Positions 35,652 to 49,100 of a stretch of 64,000 nucleotides of DNA are shown one piece after another. Source of the DNA: Thunnus maccoyii (lineage: Eukaryota > Chordata > Actinopteri > Scombriformes > Scombridae); contig NC_056544.1 in the NCBI RefSeq assembly GCF_910596095.1, forward strand, positions 17,841,155 through 17,905,154, read 5' to 3'. Both the position numbers and the translations under genes were made by a program. Numbering within the stretch: the first letter of the stretch is position 1; each line of letters opens with the position of its first letter. Below the pieces are notes generated by a model. That model searched no databases. It saw nothing but the letters and a program-made list of their open reading frames with translations, and had not been told where the DNA came from.

Positions 35652-35691
35652 AGAGAGAACAGAGTATCTGTTCAACATTTTAGAGACCCAA
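35652..35691 (+). other. mapre2: mapre2 5' UTR part of the ATG exon
   Basis: The exon opens after a strong acceptor (TTTTTTTTTCCTGGCCAG, AG at 35650-35651). Forty untranslated bases precede the ATG. Upstream at 35518-35545 are a CACGTG E-box and a GACGTCA half-palindrome, so a second promoter here is possible but not demonstrable. Confidence 0.6.
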
Positions 35692-38600
35692 ATGCCCGGT
35701 CCCACCCAAGCCCTTTCCCCAAATGGAGAGAATAACAACGACATCGTCCCGGACAACGGAACCAACATCATTCCTTACAGGAAAAATACAGTGCGGGGAG
35801 AGCGCGCCTACAGGTAAATCAGTGTAATGCCGCATTTGATTTGATGTTAGTAAAAAAAATCATTTAAATAAAAAAAAAAGACGCTGCAGGCAGAAAACGG
35901 CACTCTGGCCTGGTCCCCCTCCTCCTACCCTTCCTCCTCCTCCTCCTCCTCGTCGTCTGTCGGGTTTCTGCTTTGCACCTATCCGCTATGTTCCCCTGTT
36001 GTCTCCCAGCCTCCTGTCATGTTAGTTCTCTGTATGTGTCCGACACTAAGGCGTAAATCTTCCCAAGTTAGCTTATACCCTTCTTCTGCTACTATAATAC
36101 CTCCACACCCCCCCTCCAAAAAAAAAAAAAAAATCATGGCTGGCGTGGAAAGTCACCAGTATATAATGTTGTCAAATGTGCTGCTGTGTGCGCAGACACA
36201 TTTTTTTTGGAGGACTGGATTGAAACGGTCCAGCTTTTTTATCAAAAATGACACAGTGAATACAGCCGCCCCTGCTACAATATTCCCATCGTGACATGAC
36301 ACTTCCTAATAATCCTCATTTTAATATCACGATGAATGTATTTGGAGGTGGTTGTTTTAATGCGTATGTCCCTCCTCGATACCTGCTGCACAAGCCTGGG
36401 TTTTTTCTCCTGTTTCCAATGCGGGCATCAGCCCAGCCCTGCCCGGCTAACAAAGCATGCTAGCAGCACATACATCCGCTTTGTTGACATGAGAGCGGCT
36501 GGCCCAGTTTCCTTCCTTCCTTCCCAGAGAATCAGTCAACCGATCCTCTGCTCCTGCAGCGCTGTGATAGCCCAACTTTAATGCTGAAGAAGGGTTATTA
36601 TTATCCTGCATACCCCTGGTGTACCATGATGATGGTGATTTCGCACGGTTTTAATACCATAGTAGTCGCTGCTTTTTAATCCAATGAGAGGGGGGTGTTT
36701 TTTAATGTCCTGCTGTTACCTTATCATTGAAGTGAGCTGAAATAATTATGCTGCAGTCTTCATTTGTGTAAAGGAGTTTGGGAAGACTGCGCACTAATTC
36801 GGAAAGTTGAAGTAGAGGGGGTGTATTTATTGTGTAGTGTAATATATATGTTACTCACTAGTACTTCATCGTATATGTCTATATACAAAACATATGGTCA
36901 AACAATTACTGATCTGGCCTTGACTTCCACAAATGCACTCTGTTTTTATGTCTTGCAGTTGCACACATGTTGACAGGCCAATTGCAAACAAGTGTTGTCT
37001 TTGTGAAACTGATAAATAGTACGATTTTCTCAGAATGATCAATGGAGTTGCAAAAATGTGTTAAAAGCAATATATTGCAAGATATCCTTGTGTGGGTGTT
37101 AATTGGCCTGGTCATTAAGGTGTAGTCTCGTTGTGGGGAAACAGTGAGAACGATGGCCCTTTTTAAATATTTCTGTTCCTAAAAGGTAACAAATGAAATT
37201 GAAAGTATTGATTCAGTATGTTGTGTCCATTCTGTTTAATGTGTATCTTGAGGATCAATGAGTTCCCTGATATATATTTTTTGGCACACTGTATGCTTTC
37301 AGTACACGGGGCTGAATGTCCCCAGTGCAAGTGGGCCAGGTGCCCCGGGGCCCCAAAAGCCACAGTTTTGCACGCAGATACTATTGCAGGCTTTGCAGTA
37401 GCTTTCTAATCACTTTGCAGGTAGAATCAAATAAAGGATCAAAGGCTATAATATAAATGGAGCTACTGCTAAAAAAAAATGCATTGGCACCTTATTCTGT
37501 ATAATGTGTATTCCCTGGTTTTAAGTGTAGAAATACTGAGGTTAAAGCTGTCAGAAAAAGATGTAGACAACAAACTATTATGATGTATTATATGTTTTAA
37601 AAGAGGTTTAGACAAAGGTAGAAACACAACAAACCTGCTGACACATTTGTTAAAATCATGTTCCATAAGTTTAGCTTTTCTTTCTTATCTTTATCTTATC
37701 ACTAAATTATGTTTTAATGTTGTGTACACATTTAAACCTACTAATGAATCTATCAAATTTATATCAACATGTGGACATTTTTTTGGATCATATTTTTCTC
37801 AGAGTTGATTTTGACTCTGATCAAATTCTCATATCGGTTCATGTCTAATTCAATCTATAAATACAATTTTTTAAAAATTGAATTGCCTTCTTATTGGAGC
37901 TTTGACTAACTTGTTTTATCGTTTGACTGACTTGAATGACAGTGTGTGTACTCTACTTGATGGGCACACTTGCAGAGGACGAGGTGCATGCACAGTGGAC
38001 AGTAATGGTGACCTGTACTGTCACCCAGTTTGTAGTGGCCCATAGTATCTTATTGCCCATGTCCTTCCTCACTCGTCAATCTGACCATGTGCGTAGATGT
38101 TACAGATCGTATCATATATCAAATCTTGATGAGGCATTGCTGTTGGGCTTCCAGTGTCAAAAGCAGATCTGAAGACTTTGTTTAAGTGATTAATAAATGT
38201 TATATGACCTGGTTTGTTCCAATTGTTATTAATTGGTATTTTGAGTAGATACAATGTGTGTCGTTGTGTTTCCTTCTCTCCTTTATGTCTTATATTATGA
38301 ACTATGTGCTACACTCCCAGCAAATGGCTTCTATATTGTCCTATATATTCTATATTCTATTGTTTACCATCTCCTGGATTTGTTTGAACAGTAGATCAGT
38401 TTTTGGGTCGAGAGGCTAAGCTGAGGCATGAGAAAACAGCAGCTTTATTTCAGACACATTTCATTTGTTTTTGAGTGTTATTGTTTCTCTGTTGCAGTTG
38501 GGGGATGGCGGTCAACGTATATTCTACCTCAATAACCCAGGAGACTATGAGCAGGCATGACATCACTGCCTGGGTTAACGATATTCTCTGCCTAAACTAC

Positions 38601-41600
38601 ACTAAAGTGGAGCAGCTCTCCTCAGGTGAGAACAGAACGAATCCTTATAAAAAACTGCACTTCTTTATCATTTTATCTCATCCTCTTCCCTTCTGTGACG
38701 TACGAACATGGACCTGTAACACAAAGATCATTTCCCTGGGAAGCCAGTAGTTAAAGCAACCTGTGGAAACATGTTCACCTCTCTCTGGAAGAGTTGTCTA
38801 TAAATAAACTTTTAGCCTGCTGTGTCTCCCTGCTGTGAGCAAGTAATCCAATTGCAATCACTCTGCCTACACACACACACACACAGACACTAGCACACAC
38901 ACACGCTTTGTGTAGGCTACTTGTTTGATCTAGATTACTTCATATGTAGCTCTCTAGTTGGTCTGATGTGAGTTTTATCTGTGAATGGCAAGGTTCCAGT
39001 TATTCACTACCAGGCTGAGCTGGTGCCCTCTTTTCCAAATGGATAAAGGTCTAACTAGGCTTCGGTTAATATTAGCAATGCTACCAAGAACAAGCATTAA
39101 TGGTTTTCTTTTTAAGGAAACCGGGTCAATCTGGACAGGGAAAAAGCTCCCAGCCTTTTTTTTTTTATGTTTCCTGGTGATTTTGTTGTGGTAATACAGG
39201 CAGATGTGATACTGTAAATCCTGGCCTATAGCTGCTGTCAGTTTGCTGTATTTTTATTGTGGCCTTCCAGGTTTTTTCAGGAAGTGCTTATGCAATCAAC
39301 TAACATTTTTATTACGTCTTTAGGAGCAGCCTATTGCCAGTTCATGGATCTGCTCTTCCCAGGCTGCATCAGTCTTAAGAAGGTCAAGTTTCAAGCTAAA
39401 TTGGAGCACGAGTACATTCACAATTTCAAGCTGTTACAGGCGTCCTTCAAAAGGATGAATGTGGATAAGGTGGGTTAGCCAAACTTCACTTTCATCGTTG
39501 TTCAGATTTTCTTCAATTTCATTATCAAACCTGTTTGATCCACACGGCTTCTGCTCTTTAAGGAAACTAGTTGAATTTGTATTTTGCCTACTTTCAATCA
39601 TCCTACTTTTCCTCCTTGATTCAGATTATTCCTGTGGAGAAACTGGTGAAAGGCAGATTTCAGGACAATCTCGATTTCATCCAGTGGTTCAAGAAGTTCT
39701 TCGATGCCAATTACGACGGCAAAGAGTATGACCCAGTTGCAGCCAGGCAGGGTCAGGACGCCATTCCCCCGCCTGACCCCGGCGAGCAGATCTTCAACCT
39801 GCCAAAGAAGTCCCACCATGCAGCCAGTTCCCCAACTGCAGGTAAGCTGCGTAAAGGAAAGTGAAGTTTTACAAGATCACGAATAATCCACACTGATTTT
39901 AATTTGCAAATATCTCTTTTGATATCTTAAAGTCACTACGACATATTATAATATTGTACCTGGCCAGAGTTACCTGGAGAGACTTGGGAACAATTATATT
40001 CATATCAATAACTCATGTGATTATTATATGTAAGTTCTAGTAATTTTCCAACATCTAACAGACAAATATTTTAGTTTCCCAAAGAAATTAGTAACCACAT
40101 TACTAATTCAGGCCAATCAATCAAGGATAAATTAAGAAATGATGAGTAATAAACCTGCTCTCTGCTGTAGGAGCATCAAGGTCAAGCTCTACTACCCCCA
40201 AGTCCTCGACACCGACATCCAGACCCTCGTCAGCCAAAAAGATCCCTGCAACACCAACTCCTGCCAAAGGGGAGAAAGAACTGGAAGCACAGGTCACACA
40301 TCTTACCGAGCAGGTACGTCTCACATATGAAACGCTCAGTTCCAGCGCTCAGACAGGAAGGCATCTCATCGTCAAGTTTAAGTATCCTCCTAAAAACAAC
40401 AGCCAAACTGTTTTCTCCGCATTGCTCACATTCCTACTCCTTGCTCTGTCTGTGTTCACTTGTATCCCGCGCTGATTGTCTCTGTTGTCGGCGATAGAGA
40501 GACAGCGTGCTTTCAGAGGAGAGATTAAAGAGTGCAACTGAATTAGGGATAAAATTAAATTATCTGTAAATGCGTAATTTTTCTTTCTGTAGTTTATTGA
40601 TGTCACATTAAAGATGAATTACTGCCTCTCATCCACCGGGCAAAGGAACCTTTCCTTTATTTGATGTCTTAGTTGCAATTTGGCATCTTTAAAGTGCTGC
40701 ACCAGATCATCAGCGACACAGCTGGTTTAGACCAAGATAAGGAAAATTACTGACAGCTGTTTACTAATTATTTAACTATTTGGTGTTTTACGTAGCTGCT
40801 GCTGTTGAGAAGAAGTGGAATGTACATGTATCATCCAAAAAAAAAAAAAAAGGTGCATTGGCACCGTCAATGATAAAGTTATGTTGATCGCTTTGGAAAA
40901 AGAATGTTTATGTCCTAAAATGGACGAGTCAGAGTACAGACCTCAGTCATGTCGAGAATTCGTGGCAAGACTTCAAACTCGCTCATGGTTCATTGAGCAG
41001 TTTTGCAGAGATGAGTTGGGGGAGAAAAATGAAGTGTCCAGATGTGCGTAGCTGATACAGACATGTACACATAGATAAATGTTGCGATTGCTGCCAAATG
41101 TACCTCTACCAAATAGTCACTTAAAGATCCCGTCCACATGTTTTAAGACCCATAAAAAGACTAATAATCTGTGTGTGTTATGTTTTACCTCATCAGAAAT
41201 TCTTATAATTACATCTCCTCCTTCTCCTGCATTGAAAAATCCAGAATATGTGAATATGCAAATATTTTTCATTTCAAAAGTTTTAATTGCAAGTTTCCTC
41301 ATCACACTTGTGTAAATTGTATACTGGTTTGTGACGTCACAGAACTCAGCTTGTAGATACGCACTTAAAACTGAGATTTAAGGTGAACACAGTGAAACTT
41401 TCCACTTTCATCAGATAAATGTGAAAACAGCCTTCCAGTGTCAAACTCTGAAGCTCAAACATCCAACTGAAGGAACAAGAAGAAAAACACATTTTTGAGT
41501 GGAGTGTGACTTTATGGGGAGCAAATACTAATGCATTAATTTAGTGTGCATTTTATATACGTAATTACATGGGTCCGTTTTCAGATATGTTTTCCCTTTG

Positions 41601-42933
41601 ACATTTAAGTATATTTTTGATTTATCAGTATAAAAATAGTGCTTCAACATAGTTAAGAAACCTCAAACAAAATAAAGGAAGTGAAGACTTTTAATCCTGT
41701 GAATAGCTCAGTCAGTAGGTTCAGTCTGCAGAACTGCACATTAATACAATCCATGTGTCCATGTAGTCGTTCCACTCTGAGATCCAACTTGTTTCTGCAA
41801 ATGTAGGCAGTCTAGTTGTAGCTTTATTAATTTGGTTGGTACACTTTAGATTCAAGCCAAGGACAAAACTAAAATGAAAGTAATTTGAAGCTTTTCTAGC
41901 TTGCTTACACAGCGTGTGACCAGTCGAGCCAGCAAAAACCCCAAAGTATTCATTTCATGAGGATGTGAAATGAAGAAAAGTCCTAAAAGTTGTGAAGCTG
42001 TAAACAACAGATATTTTTACTTGACACATGACTAAATGATCAATAGATAGATGATAAGATATTGATTGAGTTTCAATCCATAGACTAATTAATTAAACAG
42101 TTTAGCTACTCTGGACTTCTCTTATTGAAGTGATTTGTGTACTTAAAGTAACTTTGTTTGAATAATATTTCTGCTGATCTTTATCTGAGTCTTTCAACAT
42201 GTAACGTTTTTTTCTCAGAATGAAGCACTTAAATCAATTGGAAATGAAAATGTGTGTTACTCATCTGCTGATTGTCCAGTTGAGCTCGTGACTGCTTATC
42301 TCTTTGCTGCCGGACCTTAACCAAAGTCCGCACAGTTTTGTGCTTGAAACAAGAATAACCCTTTAAATATTTTTGGTTTTTGTAGGTGAACACATTAAAG
42401 TTGGCACTGGAAGGAGTGGAGAAGGAGCGGGACTACTACTTCAGCAAGCTGCGAGAGGTGGAGCTGCTGTGCCAGGAGCAGGGCGAAGAGAATGCCCCTT
42501 TTGTCGATCGGCTAATGGAGGTCCTTTACGCTTCAGAAGAACAGGTCAGTCTGCTGTCGACTGACCCTCAATTGATCTGAACAGGATTCAGGACAGTTGC
42601 AGGCTGTTTTCTTGGTGATTGGATGGATTTTTTGCAGCAGCGTGCATCAGTAAAATGTGTGAGAGCTGTTTTTCCAAGTGGTGAAATCATGTGGAAGTTA
42701 TTGTGCGGTTGATAGTAATAAGAATTCAGTCTTTGTGTGTTATCACATGTCTTTGCCTCAGAGCATACTCAGTTCAATAGCACTGGTATTCAGTTGTCTG
42801 TGCCCGATTTTTTTTTTCTTTTTTTTTTTAGGAAAGAGTGGAGGATCTGGCTGAGGGAGACGGACAGGAAGTGGACCAGGATGCCCACGATGAGGCACCA
42901 GATGATCAGCAGGAGGAGCAGGATGAATACTGA
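35692..42933 (+). CDS. mapre2: EB-family microtubule plus-end protein 2 (EB2/RP1)
   Basis: EB2 tracks growing microtubule plus ends through an N-terminal calponin-homology domain and recruits CAP-Gly and SxIP partners through its C-terminal EB-homology coiled coil. Coding exons: 35692-35813, 38498-38625, 39324-39469, 39625-39841, 40171-40313, 42386-42544, 42832-42933. All splice sites and phases agree; total 338 aa (human EB2 is about 327). Residues 1-44 are the EB2-specific N-terminal extension ([17 protein letters not shown]...). The calponin-homology domain spans ~57-160, including the [11 protein letters not shown] signature. A Ser/Thr/Pro/Lys-rich linker covers ~185-240, and the EB-homology helices ~250-305 ([20 protein letters not shown]). 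The acidic tail ends QEEQDEY, retaining the terminal aromatic residue that binds CAP-Gly domains, though with D-E-Y rather than E-E-Y. A second Met (WGMAVNVY, exon 2) matches the start of shorter EB2 isoforms. Confidence 0.95.
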
Positions 42934-44260
42934 CTGCCATCATCCCTCACCGCAGTTACACCCCTCTTTTTAATATGTGAGAACTGTTAAAAGGATTTTA
43001 ATTTTTCCTCATGGTTTTATTTTTTTGTTCTCTCCAAGACTGAGCACATGAAGCAACCTCCTCAATAGAAGCACCATCACGTTTTTATTTTTTTGTACCC
43101 CTCTCTCTGCTCACTGTTCGATGTTTTCTCGTGACTTTTTGGTGAACTGCTGTGGCAGGTTTGTGGTCATGACCTCCACCAGCAGACAAGCTCAGACCAT
43201 CACAGAAGTTTCCAAGGACTGTGTGGGTGGAAAGTCGATTCAAATCCTACAGTAGATGTGATGAAATGCTGAAGACAGGTAACTTATACCTGTCAGCGCA
43301 AGTGTTAACTTCCCAGCTTCTGTCCTTTTTTCATTTTATTTTGTTTTTATTTTGCATATCAACAATATTAATCAAGAGAATGCAATAAGCAAAGCCCTGA
43401 AAGGGCTCGTAGTAGCTCTTATTTAACCTCCTTCCATATGTTGCACTGACATTTGACTCTGTACTGGACAATCTGTCCATAGACCCTCACCATATTTATT
43501 ATTAAGCCTTAGGAATAGTGCAAGATTCTGCATTGCATCCTCGTGAAGGGGGACAATACAGTCAATGAATTGTGAATAAAATGTAGTAAAATGCCAACTT
43601 ATGACTGTTTGACAGCTATTCTCACAAATTACATTTCAGATATAATCAGTGTGCTCAACAATGTGTTATTCACACCATACATGGTGGTTTGGTGATAGAG
43701 GTTCACTTGGTATGCCACAAACGTAGGGAAGGTACATTACACATTATACATTATTGTGGACTAGTCTTATTATTGATGCAGCGTTTTTAAGTTCGAAACC
43801 TCAGCTGGAACTTGTGGTCTGTTCAGATTTCAGGCGTTTATTCAGATTTTTTTTAAACCACAGGTCTTAGGGAGACAAGTCAGTTCACTGAGTAATTTGC
43901 CATGCTATATTCCAGTAAGTACATTGTATACCCTTTCTTAATATTGCATTTACTAATATTGAACTGGGCAGTGCACCATAATGCTTTAGTCATATATTAT
44001 TGTGTAAATGAAAAGGAATGTAAACATGTACTGTCAATAATTAATGAATGGTAAATGTTTTTTTTCATGTCCCACTCATTATGCATTCCCCAAAAAACGT
44101 GTTGCATGTTTGCATTTTATTTGTGAATAACTTGACCTGCTTTTTACATATTTAATAAAAAACAAGTATGTTAAGTGAGCTTTTGTATGTTTAACCTGCT
44201 ATTTGAAAGTTGTTGAGATTCGGATGGATTTGCTGTAATAAAATTATGTTTGAGTCCATG
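42934..44260 (+). other. mapre2: mapre2 3' UTR with tandem poly(A) signals
   Basis: AATAAA at 43575-43580, 44154-44159 and 44237-44242. The distal pair is followed by GT/T-rich sequence (TTTTGTATGTTT; GTGTTGTCATGT), typical of cleavage sites. No coding potential. Ends about 1.9 kb before the spidr start codon. Confidence 0.55.
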
Positions 44261-44789
44261 GCAGTGTTGTCATGTCACTCCAAGTTGACAATCTAACAGT
44301 GGCAACTATTGATCATAGTTCTGAGAACTAAATTAAGTTATGTGCTGTAAATATCAATAATATGCCTTTAACTAGAGTTTGATGGTGTTTTTTGTTTTAC
44401 CTTTTCAGAGTAGAGACAGGAGGCCATTAGCATGATGATGCAACTCCAGCAAATGGAAAAAAAAATTCTAAATTGGTCCTAAGTTGTCAGTCTTTCATCA
44501 GGGGATGATTTAGTTTATCAGTATTCACATGAAGACAATGCTCCATATAAGCAAGAAGTGCTGAGAACTTAAACATAAACTCTAAAGTAAATGTCCTGCA
44601 GTTTTTCATTAGTACAAGTACAGAAGTATTATCAGCAAAATGTACTTAAAAGTTACTTCTTATGCAAAATTGTCTCCTTCAGAGTGTTAGAATATTATTT
44701 ATTTGATTGTATAATTTATATTGATGCATTAACGTGTGAGTAGCATTTCAATGTTGAAGCTGGTGGAGCTAATAATCTGTATCAATTTG

Positions 44790-45270
44790 TTTTTTATGTA
44801 CATTTTTAATCTGAAAAGTAGTAACCATAGTTGTCAGTTAAATGTAGTGTAGTAATAAGTATAGTACATCTACTCAAGTACTGTACTTAAGTGCAGTGTT
44901 GAGGTTTATGTCACTTTATACTGCTACTCTACTACATTTCAGAGGGAAATATTGTACTTTTTACTCCACTACATTGTTTTCACAGCCATATTAATTTACA
45001 GATATAGATTTTGTGTGCTCAAGCTTACTCAAGCCTTTGTAAAATATTTAAGTGTAGCTACACAAGTAACAATCTTTAAGTTGCCTTCATGTTAATAAAT
45101 CAATAATAATGATCCAATAATATGCATAAAAGGAGTAAAACATATAATAAATGCAGGACTTGTGTATTTTTTTTTTTTTTAACACTTATTACTATTTTCA
45201 CTGAAGTACTTCTTCCATTACAGCTGAAATGCAGCAAGATTATTAAGTAACAAAATGGAAACACTAGTGT
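44790..45270. repeat. AAGTACT-rich teleost repeat
   Basis: Contains ACTCAAGTACTGTACTTAAG, TACTGCTACTCTACTACATT and GTACTTTTTACTCCACTACA, phrases of a very common fish DNA repeat. Related sequence recurs at 45380-45730 and 57740-58240. Intergenic between mapre2 and spidr. Confidence 0.65.
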
Positions 45271-45290
45271 AAAGTAGTGTTAGAAATACC

Positions 45291-45896
45291 CGGAGCGGAT
45301 TTATTGATCTGGGGGTTCCAGGCAAATGCTGCTTAATTTTCATCCTTTCTCTAACTGGGAATGTTGGTATTTTTTGGCAGTGGTAGAAGAAGTACTCAAA
45401 ACTTTTTTCTGAAGTAAAACTATTAATACTGCACAGTAAAAATACTGTTAAAGTCCTACATTCAAACTTTTACTTAAAAGTGAAGAGTGAAAGTGAGGTA
45501 TTAATAGCATAATGTACTTAAATTTACTTAACAGCTGCCCAAGGTGGAGCTTTTAATTCTTACATAACGCTGTATATTTAATGCATAATAATGCATCATA
45601 TTTGTTATATGTTGTGAGTAAAAATCTGAATCTGCAACATAACCAGTATCAATTCTGTGTCAGGTAAATGTAGTAGTTCATCGTTTTCCTCTGAAGTTGA
45701 AGTAAAAGTATACAGTTGTATATTTTAAACTGCTTTGGGGGCCTTTTTAAGTTATTTCAGGGAACAATGAGTTAGAATAGCAACATAATTCAATATTTTT
45801 CATATCTAAACATGATAAATCTGTAGCTGATTGGGGCCCTTTTAGTTGGGGGCCCAGGCAGTTGCCCACCTTGCCTGATGGTAAAGTCCGCCCCTG
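45291..45896. mobile_element. hAT-like element, ~606 bp
   Basis: Left end CGGAGCGGATTTATTGATC mirrors the reversed right end CAGGGGCGGACTTTACCATC. Flanks GAAATACC (45283-45290) and CAAATACC (45897-45904) match at 7 of 8, a hAT-size duplication. The right-end segment GGCAGTTGCCC..CTTGCCTGA is shared with the right end of the element at 7348-9212, so both belong to one family. The interior carries AAGTACT-type repeat (45380-45730). No ORF. Confidence 0.65.
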
Positions 45897-45929
45897 CAAA
45901 TACCTCAAGATTGTACAGTACTTGAGTAA

Positions 45930-46178
45930 TTGTCCACAGACTGCCGGCGGGTCCTCGCTGGTGAATAAACAAACGCACCTCTCTCTCGATTGAGCCAGCG
46001 CGACAAGTGGGTTCTCCTGTTAGTTAGCTTGATTTGCAAACTCGTGAAGTACTAAACGCCGGTAAAGACGAACTGCACCATGATGGGTTGATAAAATCGG
46101 TTTTAATAAATAGCGTCGTGTGAGGACACACGTATACTAGGCTTCAGCAGTTACCTAAACTTCATTCATTTTGTCGCC
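45930..46178 (+). promoter_or_regulatory. spidr: Probable spidr promoter and 5' UTR
   Basis: Sequence becomes GC- and CpG-richer just upstream of the ATG (GCCGGCGGGTCCTCGCTGG, CCAGCGCGACAAG, TAGCGTCGTG). No acceptor is needed before the ATG, so the first exon probably starts in this block. The start has an acceptable context (GTCGCCATGT). No TATA box is convincing. Confidence 0.45.
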
Positions 46179-49100
46179 ATGTCTTCTAGAAAGGTAAGAA
46201 ACCTGCTAACTTGCTAGCCAGACTGTTAGCTTTGGCAACTCAAGTTATCCAACACTGCCTGCCCACAGCGTTTGTTTACCTGTTAGCTGTGTAATAGTTA
46301 GCATGCCATGATTAAAATATAGATTTTTATCCCCACAGACACTTAGCAAACCTGTCTGTAATTCAGCTGTTACAGTAAAACCCTATTAACTTGGACTATC
46401 ATCACAGTCAGCATCAAAGCTAACAGGAGCTAACGTTATGAAACAATTTCGTTTCCGTTAAGCTAGTGAAGTTAAAAGTTTTTAAACCTCACCTCTCTGG
46501 CCTGTCTGTTCAATCTTTGCAGCGTAAAAGGTACAGCAAGGATATAAAGTGTGTTTTCTTTCCGGACGATGTCGAAAATGGTATGAAAGAAGTGAAGAGA
46601 GAGCCATCATCTCTGTCATCTGTGTCTTCCGCCAAGAGTTGGCAGAAATGTGGGGACAGTTTTCTGAACACTCCAGTGATAAAGGTACAATAAGTCCTAT
46701 GAAGTACATCATGACTTTATTAATACACCCTTTTATTATCCTGCTGCTCTAATATTGTCGATATATATTATTTCTATGTTGCAGAACCTCAAGTCATCAG
46801 GAAAGAAACTGTCTGCCATAAGAAAGTTGGCACAGTCTCCTGCTTCAGGTAATTTGTTGTTCACTAATTGAAATGCCCCAAAACACAGTGATTATTGGGG
46901 CTGAGCATTAAATTGATACTTTCTATTTATTATCTACCATCATACTGTGATTCACCATACTGACTCTGAGTAACTGACTGTCAGTATGGTGTATCACAAG
47001 CCCAAGTTGTCTTATCTAATTCAACTGCAAGCATTTAAATGTCCAAACTTTTAATAAATCCACATTGTATTTAATATGCATTGATGGAGTATTGAGTTTA
47101 CCCCATAGCACTGAAAGTTTCTTAATATATCTGCTAAGTACATTTTTAGTAATTTATATTTTTAGTAGTTAAGTTTGTTTAAATCATTTATTCTGCAAGT
47201 GCACTGTTTTTGGTGTGGGAGGATTTAATTTCAGTGTATGCGAGTACTGAGAAATGACAATAAAGAAATCTTCCATCTTCAAAAATGAGCTAGCAGTAAA
47301 AGCTGTCATCAAATGTCTGGTTAGGTCTGTTATCTTGTTTACTTATTATTTCATCAGATAGTTCCTTAGCATTTTCCAGTTTTATACTATATGTTTTCCC
47401 ACAGCGGGGGAATTTAGTCCCTTAACTCTGTGGACCTGCAACGTTTTTACATCATATATTTTATATTACATCTTCACTTAATTTATAACATGATATCATC
47501 CCTTTTTTTATACTTATGTGCTCTTGTGTTTGGCCAGTGCAGACCAGTGCTGTTCACCGTAATGAGGACCCAGTGCACATTGTGTGGAGCTCCAGTGACA
47601 GCGAACAATCTGACGATGAGACCCGGGAGCAACATCTGTCCAGAGATGTGGCACAGCAGCAACATTGGCCTCAGAGACCAGGCAGACCCACAGCTCCTAT
47701 TCAGTCTTACACCAAAGCGCTACGCATGCTCAGCACTGACAAAGGTAAATGAAGTGGCTGAGTCCGTGACTCGCTGAGTCACGGCTGGAAAATTGTTTGT
47801 TCCAATTGCAGTTCAGCTCTGCAGCTGACCGTTGTCTTTAAGCCTCACATTATACTAGTTCTATAAGACTTAAAGCCATTTGGTTGTAACATCTTAATTT
47901 GTGAGCTTTAGAGGTGCTAAAGGCACATTTTGTTATGTTTGGATGGAACCAGTTTCCACTTGTTTCCAGTCTTTTTGGCTAACCAGCAGCTAGCTTCATA
48001 TTAACACTACAGACATTAGAAAGCAAGTAAATGTATTTTGTTGATGCATTTGTCATCCTGTGACCCAGGTAAGGAACTTTGGTCACATGATAACAGCTCT
48101 GTAATCTCCATTTACTCATGAAGACTGTGAGATATGAAAGCTCCAGAAAAAGATAGTTGCTTGTTTTGTCAAATGTGTACCCATAGTCTGCCTGTCTTTT
48201 TTTTTTCTTCCTTCCTTTTGTCTTTCCTTCCTTCTTCATTCTTTTATAGATGATGTTCCCGTTATAGACACAGACAGTGATCTAGATGAATCTGAGGAGG
48301 ATGTTGAAAAGGACAGTGGGCAACAAATCTCTGACTGTGGGTCAGAGTCCTTTGATGAAAAGCCAGAAGACTTACCTGTCAAACCCACAAGTGTGAGTGA
48401 ATTATCCTTACATTGATACTTTCTGTTGCTTCCAGGCAACCTGTGTTACAGCCAGCAGCAATGCATAATTATGAAATGCATATAGGTGCATGAGGCAGAG
48501 TTGTCTGTAGGCAATGCAACATAGCCAAGTGTGTTAAGTGTATAAATGGACACTAGATGGGGCTGTACGCCTTCTTAAGCTCCACATCTGTAGTTAATTG
48601 AGTCCAGTGTATGACACATAGTGTTACTAAATTAAACATGTTTATTAGGGTTATACATGAGTGTCAGTACTTTTCCTGAAGTCCAGTAACATGATTATAA
48701 TTTGTTCACTATGTGCATTAAACATGATTAAGAAAACTTGTATCTTTGGCTTATATTGCATTAAAAGGATAGGTTCACAAATTTTCTTAAAACAACAGTC
48801 AGGTGCCCATATAAAGACTGGAAGAGGTTTTCCTCGCTGTAATCATTCCTCCTGTTCATACTGGCTATTAAAAAGATTCCCTTCAAATGCACTTTCAATT
48901 AAAGTGATGGGAGGCAAAATCCAGTGTGTCCACACTCATTTTGTGCAAAAATGCATTTCAAAGTGTATCTGAAGCTTATATAAGGCTTCAGCAGTTTGAA
49001 TTAGTCATATTAAGTGATTATCTGCCACATGTACAGTCTTTTTAGCATAAAATTCCCTCTTTGTGTTTCCATGGACAGTGTTTCCCTGTCAAGCTGTGGT

